NCBI GenBank assembly: GCA_002780065.1 | Contig: PEWQ01000021.1 | Coordinates: 1 to 14,554, forward strand | Length of the DNA stretch: 14,554 nucleotides | Direction: 5' to 3' | Origin: Candidatus Hydrogenedentes bacterium CG07_land_8_20_14_0_80_42_17 | Lineage (GTDB): Bacteria > UBA8481 | Shown: in pieces, positions 1 through 5,649 of the stretch | Layout: the number at the start of each line of letters is the position of its first letter | Position numbering within the stretch: the stretch's first letter is position 1 | Notes under the pieces: generated by a model | The model's input: the letters and a program-made list of their open reading frames with translations, nothing else | Told to the model about the DNA's origin: nothing | Databases searched by the model: none | Made by a program: the position numbers and the translations under genes

Positions 1-237
1 TACGAAATGGCAAAAAAAGGTTCATCGCCGTAATTTCGCTGTTAATAATCCACAAGACACATCCGCCCGAATTCGAATTTTTCTACAGTCTCGTTAGCTG
101 AAGTGACAAATGAAAGAAGTAGCTAAAGATTTCAATACGGTTTTAAAACCGTAATATCCTTCATTGGATAATGCTTTATTTTCTTTTCTAAGGTGGTCAA
201 TGAGTATGTCACTGTCTATCAGGAGTGACTTGTGCAT
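1..237 (-). pseudogene. VapC-like PIN-domain toxin, broken after 47 codons
   Basis: An ATG at 237-235 overlaps the stop of the upstream antitoxin-like ORF in a TGATG arrangement typical of vapBC pairs. The first residues, SLLIDSDILIDHLR, match the N-terminal beta strand of PIN-domain ribonucleases, including the first metal-binding aspartate (LIDxDILID). The frame stops at TAA (96-94) after 47 residues, whereas VapC toxins are usually about 130 residues. Past the stop no long frame continues. Short stretches in the other minus-strand frames, such as FVTSANETVEKF and GLLTAKLRR, faintly recall later PIN segments and suggest frameshifts, but this is speculative. Active PIN enzymes need three or four acidic residues spread over the whole domain, so the 47-residue product should be inactive. 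The remnant may extend beyond the left edge of the window. The PIN N-terminus is fairly secure; the decay path is not. Confidence 0.6.
136..153. repeat. 18-bp perfect palindrome inside the vapC-like remnant
   Basis: TACGGTTTTAAAACCGTA reads identically on both strands with no spacer. In the vapC-like frame it encodes YGFKTV, a stretch that does not look like the helix expected in that part of a PIN domain. It has no T-tract, so it is not an intrinsic terminator. It could be a protein-binding site or an insertion scar. Confidence 0.5.
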
Positions 238-458
238 CAGTCATTGATCCTATCGAGCCGAGATTCCCAACCTTTTCGAATATTGTTTACATAATCAATG
301 CTTCCATTAATATCTCGTCTTTTGGTCCAGAGCCCGAAACTCTTTTTGAGAAGATTCTTCTTTGATGCTGAGAAGACCTTTTCGCGACGTGCCAATATTT
401 CCTGAAGAAACCTCTGTTGAGATTCAGTAAGTAATTGAATCTTTTTTTGTCCAATCAA
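237..458 (-). CDS. Putative VapB-like antitoxin
   Basis: A 73-residue, strongly basic, soluble protein. The C-terminal half, SFGLWTKRRDI followed by SIDYVNNIRKGWESRLDR, resembles a pattern I recall from VapB-type antitoxins (FGxWKDRxDI...EYVxxIRxxWxxRL), where it would wrap the toxin. I do not recognise a named family for the N-terminal half (LTESQQRFLQEILARRE, probably helical). The start is TTG at 458, chosen because AAGGTG lies 7 nt upstream and no ATG gives a comparable ORF. That ribosome binding site overlaps the TAA of the PilZ-like gene, so translation is probably coupled to it. The stop overlaps the ATG of a PIN-domain ORF, which is the main argument for the assignment. If the toxin is dead, this is an orphan antitoxin that may persist as a DNA-binding protein or simply be decaying. 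Confidence 0.55.
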   Translation of the reverse strand: MIGQKKIQLLTESQQRFLQEILARREKVFSASKKNLLKKSFGLWTKRRDINGSIDYVNNIRKGWESRLDRIND

Positions 459-465
459 TGGGGTA

Positions 466-471
466 CACCTT
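466..471 (-). promoter_or_regulatory. Ribosome binding site for the TTG-started antitoxin ORF
   Basis: AAGGTG on the minus strand, 7 nt before TTG (458-456) and overlapping the TAA stop (472-470) of the upstream gene. It supports the non-ATG start and translational coupling. Confidence 0.55.
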
Positions 472-1237
472 ATAACTTACGTTTCTTTGAAGCTTTCATA
501 GCGGTATCAAGAATTTTTAAAAGAATATCGTCTCCGAGCGAATTAGTCTTATTAGAATTTAAATCTTCAATCGATGAACTCTCTCCATTCATCAACCTCT
601 TAACTCCAGGAGCGATTATTCCCAAAACGACTGCGCCATTGTTCAGCCCTATTCTTTGAGGAATACACGGAACTTTATTCTCCTCAATATTAAGCATCCA
701 ATCGTTCAAAAAAACATCTCCCCAATTGATAAGAGTCAGGTCCGGAGCATTTATCTCTATTCCAATCCCATCGTCATCTCCGACATTTAGTACGTTTCCG
801 GATATTCGAATTCCCTTTCGATAAAGCAATACGCTTCTTTTCCCCTTCGAAGTGCGATTTGAAGCTCTCCGTGTGCTAATAAAAAATTTCTCCGAATTAT
901 TCTTTGATGAGGCAGAAACCGGTAACGCAGATACTCTGATTCCACTGATAGTTTCAATTACCATCGGCACAGCATTTGTGAACTTAACCGTAAAATCTAT
1001 TTTACCTTTCTTAGTCTGCCGCGATAACTTCCACCCTGCTAAAAAGGAAGACAAAGGCACTTTCGATATGCCGCAATCTCTTGGCAAAAAGAACCCTATT
1101 CCACCAAATTTGTTTACGTCAAGCAATTCAACTTTGACTTTAACATTCAATCCTATAGATAGCATCTCAATCTGAAGTCGGCCTGCAGTTTTGTATCTTT
1201 TTTCAATACGCGTATTGACAGTGTCTTTAGCACTCAT
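470..1237 (-). CDS. Protein with two PilZ-like domains, downstream of fliD
   Basis: A 255-residue soluble protein with two PilZ-like motif sets. The first is R10-I-E-K-R14 (RxxxR) followed by D40-V-N42-K-F-G45, matching DxSxxG with Ser replaced by Asn, then GIGFFL as in PilZ beta strands. The second is R124-A-S-N-R128 followed by N151-V-G-D-D-D-G, a more degenerate version. PilZ domains bind cyclic di-GMP, and YcgR-like members with two domains slow the flagellar motor, so a motility role next to fliD is reasonable inference. Ligand binding is uncertain because both second motifs deviate. The C-terminal tail of about 50 residues is polar, Ser/Asn rich and ends in a basic KASKKRKL. The gene starts 70 nt after the fliD stop and is probably co-transcribed. 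ATG 1237 has no clear Shine-Dalgarno. Confidence 0.6.
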   Translation of the reverse strand: MSAKDTVNTRIEKRYKTAGRLQIEMLSIGLNVKVKVELLDVNKFGGIGFFLPRDCGISKVPLSSFLAGWKLSRQTKKGKIDFTVKFTNAVPMVIETISGIRVSALPVSASSKNNSEKFFISTRRASNRTSKGKRSVLLYRKGIRISGNVLNVGDDDGIGIEINAPDLTLINWGDVFLNDWMLNIEENKVPCIPQRIGLNNGAVVLGIIAPGVKRLMNGESSSIEDLNSNKTNSLGDDILLKILDTAMKASKKRKL

Positions 1238-1286
1238 TTGAAGATTCTATTTTAAGTAATATTGCATTGCAATGTGCATTTAATTG

Positions 1287-1302
1287 ACGCACATAAGTGC
1301 GC
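1287..1302. repeat. Short hairpin between fliD and the PilZ-like gene
   Basis: CGCAC-ATAA-GTGCG gives a 5-bp GC-rich stem with a 4-nt loop. On the minus-strand transcript a G-U pair extends it to 6 bp. It lies 6 nt after the fliD stop. There is no U-tract, so it is more likely an mRNA-stabilising or processing hairpin than a terminator. Confidence 0.4.
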
Positions 1303-1307
1303 CTCTA

Positions 1308-3515
1308 CTAGTTTTTGCTCAGCTGCAGCATCTGACTCGAAATGTAATTCGATTGCGATTGAAGAGAAGAGACAAGCTGGTCCGCAGTTGCAAACTGTTT
1401 CTTCAATGCCGCATCTTTTGCATCGAGTTTTTCCTGTTGGTAAATCAATTCATCATCAAGATTGTCGATTTCGGATTGATAGCTATCCATCTGCTGTTGT
1501 AATACTCCGCTTGGAGAATCAGCATAGCTAGCCACATATTTATTTAAACTATACGCAATTCCCCCATCTATATTTCCGTCGCTGTTGGAATCGTACCTGA
1601 AAACTTTTGCCACCGAATCCGCGTCCTCATCGAGAATATTCGTCAGCGCTGTTTTATTGAGTTCGATCTTTCCATTTCCGGAGTCAGACATTTGAAATGC
1701 GTAATTTCCTTCGCTGTCTTTCAGTTCAAAGAGCGACCTGTAAGTGTAACCCAAATCAGGATTCAAAGCTGTGACTCCATTGACAAGATTATCACGAAGA
1801 CTTCTTGCCAAAGATTCAGTCGCAAGAATTCCGTCTGCACCTTCCGGATTAATATTTATATCTGAAGAAATTAAATCTATAGCAGAGTTGTATTGATTTA
1901 CAAAACTCTCGATCGAGTTTGCCATAGAATTCGAATCTTTTTTTATCGTAAGAGTAGTAGAGGCATAGTCTGTAGGAAAATTTGAGCCGGTCGAAGAAGA
2001 TGGAGCAATAAGGTTCAACGTCACGCCGCTTAAAGCGTCAGTAATACCGGTATTTTGGGAACGTGTTATAGTGATCCCATTTATCGAGAAGACAGCATCA
2101 GAGCCGGTCTGCAAATATCCGCCGAGCTCATTATTATTGGCAAAATCATTCGAAATAGTTGTATCGTCCGACGCATCGTTTATTAAAATTCCAAGTTGTT
2201 CGAATATTCCACCGGAAAGCGCATTATCTTTCAGTTGAAGAGCATTTGCAGTTCCGACATCGTTTGATTGAATCAAGAGGCGACTGTCCACAACCGAAGA
2301 GGAAAATGTTTTGCCGCTGACCGCGTTTATAGAATCCCGAATATCATTGAGCGAAAGGTCGGCTCCATTCGAATCATATCCGCCATTCAAAAAAACTCGG
2401 AAGTAAGAAGAATCACTCGCTCGCTTTATTTGCAAAACATGCGAGTCTCCAAATAAACCTAAATCACTTGCTGTTGTTCCTCCATTTTCCTCAATCGCAA
2501 GAGATAGATTAGATGTGCCCGCATCAATTCGAAAGCCTTTGCCGCCGGAATCGATAGACGATGTGACTGACAAACCTGATGTATTTATTGAATTGATTAC
2601 ATCACTGACTTTTGTTGCAGTTGACAAATTAATATTCTGTGAAGAAGTTCCAAGCTTCAATGTGATTCCTGAAGTTAAATCAGAAACGCCGTCGCCTCCG
2701 TTCAAAGCTGACAAATTTGAGTCGAGCTGAATCGATGGATCGAGATCTCCACCATCAATCGGAGAATCAACAAGATCTGCAGTTGCAGCTCCTAGCTTAG
2801 TGGCTGTCTGTTTGCCATCAACTCCGTCGGCTATCGATATATTTCCTGTTCCCGAAGTGAATAAAAGACCGTTGTTCGATGCGTTCAGCGAAACTGTGAC
2901 CGCCGAACCCGCTAGCGAAAGCTGATTGTTCACCTCATTCATAGCATCCTGAACTGTGTTCGAGGAAGTCAGTGTGGCTCCGAGATCAATGGAAACGGGT
3001 CCGGTCACTCCGTCATCAATTGAAAGCTGACCGATGTCCTCATTTGTAAAAGCCGCGCTATTGTCCCTGCGATGCAGAGAACCGAGTTGAGTAATATTAG
3101 ATTCGATTATCGTATTTAAATCCGTTCCAGAATAGCCCGCAGTAAAACTGCCTGCAGAGGCTCCTGTTGCCGAAATAACGCTTTCAGCTTGAGCAAGATT
3201 TTTAACTCTGACATCATATGTTCCAGCCTCAGCTGAAGTAGATGCTGTCGCAGTTAAAACGCTCGTATTTGAAGATGTAGCGGAAATTTTATTAAAAATA
3301 TTGGTGCTTGTATAGTCAAGTAGAGACGAAAGCGTTGTCTTTAAAGAATCCATTCGTGAATCAATATCTTTAAAGGCATCTCTCTTTTGTTTTAGAAGAC
3401 TTTGTTTATCAGTTATTCTGGTGAGTGATTGTCGCTCGACAAGCATCAAGGCCTGGCGCAAAGAATCAAAATCTATGCCCGAGCCCATGCCAGCAAAAGA
3501 AATGGAATTTGTCAT
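1308..3515 (-). CDS. fliD: Flagellar filament cap protein FliD (HAP2)
   Basis: FliD caps the growing flagellum and folds exported flagellin into the filament. The N-terminal domain (about residues 5-105) carries the typical SFAGMGSGIDFDSL start and a heptad-like helix. Three flagellin-IN-like repeats follow (about 160-250, 260-355 and 360-445); the second contains LSALNGGDGV and the pattern STATKVSDVINSINTSG. The C-terminal FliD domain (about 470-730) contains SGVTLNL, GILATESLARSLRDNL and LGYTYRSLFEL. It ends in a coiled coil (about 675-720) and the usual QSQSNYISSQML tail. At 735 residues it is much longer than the enterobacterial protein (about 470), the extra length being in the middle repeats. 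ATG 3515 is preferred over TTG 3521 because AAGGAGG ends 8 nt before the ATG and only 2 nt before the TTG. It has its own sigma-28 promoter. Confidence 0.96.
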   Translation of the reverse strand: MTNSISFAGMGSGIDFDSLRQALMLVERQSLTRITDKQSLLKQKRDAFKDIDSRMDSLKTTLSSLLDYTSTNIFNKISATSSNTSVLTATASTSAEAGTYDVRVKNLAQAESVISATGASAGSFTAGYSGTDLNTIIESNITQLGSLHRRDNSAAFTNEDIGQLSIDDGVTGPVSIDLGATLTSSNTVQDAMNEVNNQLSLAGSAVTVSLNASNNGLLFTSGTGNISIADGVDGKQTATKLGAATADLVDSPIDGGDLDPSIQLDSNLSALNGGDGVSDLTSGITLKLGTSSQNINLSTATKVSDVINSINTSGLSVTSSIDSGGKGFRIDAGTSNLSLAIEENGGTTASDLGLFGDSHVLQIKRASDSSYFRVFLNGGYDSNGADLSLNDIRDSINAVSGKTFSSSVVDSRLLIQSNDVGTANALQLKDNALSGGIFEQLGILINDASDDTTISNDFANNNELGGYLQTGSDAVFSINGITITRSQNTGITDALSGVTLNLIAPSSSTGSNFPTDYASTTLTIKKDSNSMANSIESFVNQYNSAIDLISSDININPEGADGILATESLARSLRDNLVNGVTALNPDLGYTYRSLFELKDSEGNYAFQMSDSGNGKIELNKTALTNILDEDADSVAKVFRYDSNSDGNIDGGIAYSLNKYVASYADSPSGVLQQQMDSYQSEIDNLDDELIYQQEKLDAKDAALKKQFATADQLVSSLQSQSNYISSQMLQLSKN

Positions 3516-3523
3516 CTTCAACC

Positions 3524-3530
3524 CCTCCTT
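3524..3530 (-). promoter_or_regulatory. Strong Shine-Dalgarno of fliD
   Basis: AAGGAGG on the minus strand, 8 nt before ATG 3515. It decides the fliD start against the upstream in-frame TTG at 3521. Just upstream, TGGACA (3537-3542) and TGTCCA (3556-3561) form a possible 6-bp hairpin in the leader. Confidence 0.85.
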
Positions 3531-3571
3531 GGGTTTTGGACATTATAAGGTTCTTTGTCCACTATTATTGT

Positions 3572-3598
3572 TTATCGGCAAGAGTCAGGATTACTTTA
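3572..3598 (-). promoter_or_regulatory. Sigma-28 (FliA) type promoter of fliD
   Basis: On the minus strand, TAAAGTAA (3598-3591), an 11-nt spacer, then GCCGATAA (3579-3572). The established FliA consensus is TAAAGTTT, 11 nt, GCCGATAA, so the -10 and spacing are exact and the -35 differs at only two positions. The start of transcription should be near 3565, giving a leader of about 50 nt before the fliD ATG. Confidence 0.88.
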
Positions 3599-3624
3599 GT
3601 GATATTTTGAGTAATTTTGTTCAA

Positions 3625-3646
3625 TTTGGGACGAACACTGCCCAAA
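3625..3646. repeat. Inverted repeat TTTGGG/CCCAAA
   Basis: TTTGGG (3625-3630) and CCCAAA (3641-3646) are separated by 10 nt. This lies directly beside the GGGCGAA element and may form one composite element with it, between the regulator gene and the fliD promoter. Confidence 0.4.
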
Positions 3647-3649
3647 CCA

Positions 3650-3681
3650 GGGCGAAATATAGGTTCGCCCCTACTTCGCCC
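3650..3681. repeat. REP-like palindromic element at the 3' end of the regulator gene
   Basis: GGGCGAA (3650-3656) pairs with TTCGCCC (3664-3670) across a 7-nt loop, and a second TTCGCCC follows at 3675-3681. The stem starts immediately after the TAG stop (3673-3671) of the Crp-like gene, and the third arm encodes its last residues, WAK. There is no U-tract. The motif resembles a GTAGGGGCGAACC-type palindrome that I recall as a dispersed intergenic repeat in unrelated bacterial genomes; this is recollection, not a search result. Confidence 0.5.
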
Positions 3682-4375
3682 ACGACTTCAATCCGTCTAG
3701 GTCAGTGATGTCAATTGTTCCTCGGCCGCAATCGATTATTTTTTCCTTCTGGAATTGTGCAAGAAACTTGGATGTATATTCTCTTGAAGTGCCTACGAGG
3801 TCGGCTATTTCTGCATGCGTAATCAAAAGCCTAAATGCATCATTGCCACTAGCCGCAACAACTTTTTCACCGAATCGCTCCGCAAGGTAAACTAAAGCGC
3901 TTGCAACTCTAGCAGGAACGCCTTGAAAAATAATTTCTTCCACATGCTGATCAAGCCGCCTCAATCTTCTAACTACCAATTTCAAAAAAGGAATGACTGC
4001 ATTCTTATTCGATAAAATCTCTTTCTTAAAATCTTCAGCCGCAAGAAAATCAACGGCAACCGCTGTGACGCATTCAGCAGTCATGGATCTCGGTTCGCCG
4101 TCAATTATAGCCATTTCTCCAATGACATCTCCATCGGAAATGATATCGAATATTTTTCGTTCGCCTGTTGAAGAGAATGAATAGAGCATCACTCTGCCGC
4201 TACGAATAATGTAACAGCCGTCGCCAATAGTTCCTTCTCTAAAGATTACTTCGCCTGTAGAATATGTTTTCTTTTGCATCATCTTTTCAAAGCCTTTACG
4301 AATCTCTTCAGAGAGCTCAGTAAAGATGCCAATATTATGCTTCATTCTTTCGAAGTATGGTTCCTTTGTATTCAT
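3671..4375 (-). CDS. Crp/Fnr-family transcriptional regulator
   Basis: A 234-residue protein with the standard layout. A cyclic-nucleotide-binding beta barrel (about 15-130) contains a well-preserved phosphate-binding cassette, G86-E-M-A...G-E-P-R96-S97, as in cAMP-binding members. A long dimerisation helix follows (about 125-150), then a C-terminal winged helix (about 160-225) with THAEIADLVGTSREYTSKFL as the helix-turn-helix. The N-terminal cysteine cluster of oxygen-sensing FNR is absent, so an iron-sulfur sensor is unlikely. The preserved Arg-Ser argues for a cyclic nucleotide, but the ligand is unproven. The gene is divergent from the lipoprotein pair and upstream of fliD on the same strand. 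ATG 4375 has no Shine-Dalgarno; ATG 4345 (residue 11) is an alternative start closer to the usual family N-terminus. The last three residues come from a palindromic repeat. Confidence 0.9.
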   Translation of the reverse strand: MNTKEPYFERMKHNIGIFTELSEEIRKGFEKMMQKKTYSTGEVIFREGTIGDGCYIIRSGRVMLYSFSSTGERKIFDIISDGDVIGEMAIIDGEPRSMTAECVTAVAVDFLAAEDFKKEILSNKNAVIPFLKLVVRRLRRLDQHVEEIIFQGVPARVASALVYLAERFGEKVVAASGNDAFRLLITHAEIADLVGTSREYTSKFLAQFQKEKIIDCGRGTIDITDLDGLKSWAK

Positions 4376-4377
4376 GC

Positions 4378-4412
4378 ATTATATTTTACATTACCAAATG
4401 TTAAAGATGCAA
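4378..4412 (-). promoter_or_regulatory. Candidate promoter of the Crp/Fnr-like gene
   Basis: Overlapping -10 candidates TAAAAT (4388-4383) and TATAAT (4383-4378) lie just upstream of ATG 4375. A weak -35, TTGCAT (4412-4407), is 18 nt from the first. With TAAAAT the transcript would begin at about the ATG. With TATAAT it would begin inside the first codons, favouring ATG 4345. Confidence 0.35.
4388..4401. promoter_or_regulatory. FNR-like 5-4-5 inverted repeat, possible operator
   Basis: ACATT-ACCA-AATGT is a perfect 5-bp inverted repeat with a 4-nt centre, the same geometry as Crp/Fnr-family sites (TTGAT-N4-ATCAA). It lies in the 79-nt spacer between the Crp/Fnr-like gene and the divergent lipoprotein genes and overlaps the regulator's promoter, so autoregulation is a reasonable inference. 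Confidence 0.4.
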
Positions 4413-4454
4413 TCTTTTTCTTTTCAAATTTTTTTTCTTTACTAGACTTCACAT

Positions 4455-5168
4455 ATGCGCTCAAAATTTTTCATATTTGCATATCTTTTTTTTATACTGA
4501 TTGTAAATTGCGGTTCTGAATTGTATAGGCCTTCAAAAATTTCAGTGCCTCTCGGCTTTAGACCTGCTGTCATGGCAATAGATCCTGACTTACATCTTAT
4601 TGAATACTCTTCGCTTTCTGATTCCAGAATATTAAGTTCTGGAGTCATTGCAGTGTTTGATTCTGCTCCTCAAGGATACGAAATAAAAAACAATTGGCTT
4701 AGCGACAAACTATTTCTTTTAGTCAGGACCGATCTGGGAAACATAGAAGATTCTCCTCCGAAAATTAATTCAATTGCAGATGCAATGACATATTTGAAAA
4801 GCATTCAGCAAAACGAAATAGAGAATAAAATCGCAGTCTCCGATGCAGTTTTCTCGCGAATTGAAGAATGCAAAGGAGCGCTCTCCCCTCTAATTGATGA
4901 ATACAGATTAATCGAGTTTGATGATCCGATTTTAGCATTAGAAAAAGAAGAATCCGCCGCGGCAATAATATCCGGCTCTGAACGTGCGGCATTAGCAATT
5001 AGAAAAGGAGATATTGTCGAAAGGTCAGTCATTATCAATATTGAAGGAAGCGAGCGGACTTTAAAACTTTGCGTAAGAAAAGATGACAATTCAGCATTAT
5101 TGACTTCAAAACTTCTTATCGAAAAAAAATATAAAGCAGAGAAGGCAGGATATGAGCCTGCTGAATAA
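4455..5168 (+). CDS. Putative lipoprotein of unknown function
   Basis: I do not recognise the family. The 237-residue product has a short basic start (MRSK), a hydrophobic stretch from about residue 5 to 17 and Cys19 in the sequence LIVNC-GS. This looks like a lipoprotein signal, though Asn just before the cysteine is unusual because Gly, Ala or Ser is normal there. The mature part is mixed and acidic, with two more cysteines (in IEECKG and LKLCVR) and a charged C-terminal tail; it has no further membrane segment. It overlaps the start of the DUF192 lipoprotein gene by 17 nt, so the two are surely co-translated and may work together at the envelope. It is divergent from the Crp/Fnr-like gene. 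No Shine-Dalgarno precedes ATG 4455; TAGACT (4443-4448) is a possible -10 that would give a leaderless transcript. Confidence 0.7.
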   Translation: MRSKFFIFAYLFFILIVNCGSELYRPSKISVPLGFRPAVMAIDPDLHLIEYSSLSDSRILSSGVIAVFDSAPQGYEIKNNWLSDKLFLLVRTDLGNIEDSPPKINSIADAMTYLKSIQQNEIENKIAVSDAVFSRIEECKGALSPLIDEYRLIEFDDPILALEKEESAAAIISGSERAALAIRKGDIVERSVIINIEGSERTLKLCVRKDDNSALLTSKLLIEKKYKAEKAGYEPAE

Positions 5169-5601
5169 ACTTGTCATAATCATAAGCTTAATTATTGTTT
5201 CATGCGATCAAAACCCTATCGAATTACAAAACACGCAAATAACTCTGGAAGGTGATTACAGGACTGTTGTAATATCCGCAGAAATTGCCGATGAGCCCAG
5301 TGAACGAGCAAAAGGATTAATGAATCGCGACAGCCTCGGAGAAGATCATGGAATGCTTTTTATTTTTCCTGACGAGAGCGTTCATACATTCTGGATGCAC
5401 AACACGCACTTTTCTTTGGATATGATTTTCATCGATTCGAACGGAACTATCGCGGGAATCATTCGGCGCGCGGCGCCGGACAGCGATGAAACTCTTGCAG
5501 TGGATAAAGCCTCTAAATATGTATTAGAGGTCGAAGGCGGGCTCTGCGACAGAATAGGAATCGGCGAGGGAAAAAGAATCGAGTTGCACGCTCGGTATTA
5601 A
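5152..5601 (+). CDS. DUF192 family lipoprotein
   Basis: A 149-residue protein with a lipoprotein signal (hydrophobic residues 7-17, lipobox IVSC18) followed by a complete DUF192 domain. Family hallmarks are SERAKGLMNRDSL (about 50-62), GMLFIFPDE (67-75), FWMHNT (80-85), LDMIFID (89-95) and KYVLEVEGG (122-130). DUF192 proteins are widespread small exported or periplasmic proteins without an established reaction. Residue +2 after the lipidated cysteine is Asp19; in E. coli this retains lipoproteins in the inner membrane, but the rule may not apply here. The start overlaps the upstream lipoprotein gene by 17 nt, with AAGGCAGG just before the ATG as a usable ribosome binding site. It ends 48 nt before the convergent ABC permease gene. 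Confidence 0.9.
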   Translation: MSLLNKLVIIISLIIVSCDQNPIELQNTQITLEGDYRTVVISAEIADEPSERAKGLMNRDSLGEDHGMLFIFPDESVHTFWMHNTHFSLDMIFIDSNGTIAGIIRRAAPDSDETLAVDKASKYVLEVEGGLCDRIGIGEGKRIELHARY

Positions 5602-5604
5602 AAT

Positions 5605-5616
5605 CAGTGTAATCTG
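5605..5616. repeat. Short dispersed-repeat-like motif between convergent genes
   Basis: CAGTGTAATCTG lies in the 48-nt spacer between the DUF192 gene and the ABC permease gene. Its exact reverse complement is at 11465-11476, also at a convergent gene junction. A 12-nt match alone can arise by chance in a window of this size; matching position and resemblance to a repeat type I recall are the reasons to list it. Confidence 0.35.
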
Positions 5617-5649
5617 AGTTCATGCGGTCATCAGACATATAAAGTTAAT

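Noticed and set aside
2-97. Open plus-strand frame of 31 codons from the left edge
   Set aside because: It is antisense to the PIN-domain remnant, has no recognisable motif, and the minus-strand reading explains the region better.
435-1175. Plus-strand ORFs across the PilZ-like gene
   Set aside because: They are antisense shadows of a minus-strand gene with clear motifs and operon position; no ribosome binding site or family resemblance.
1265-1275. CATTGCAATGT shared with 14510-14520
   Set aside because: An 11-nt match is expected several times by chance in a window this long; the contexts differ.
3650-3670. GGGCGAA hairpin as an intrinsic terminator of the regulator gene
   Set aside because: No U-tract follows the stem on either strand; a repeat element explains the second TTCGCCC arm better.
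5602-5649. Bidirectional terminator between the DUF192 and permease genes
   Set aside because: Only a TCTGA/TCAGA stem of 5 bp with a 13-nt loop is found, and no T-run.
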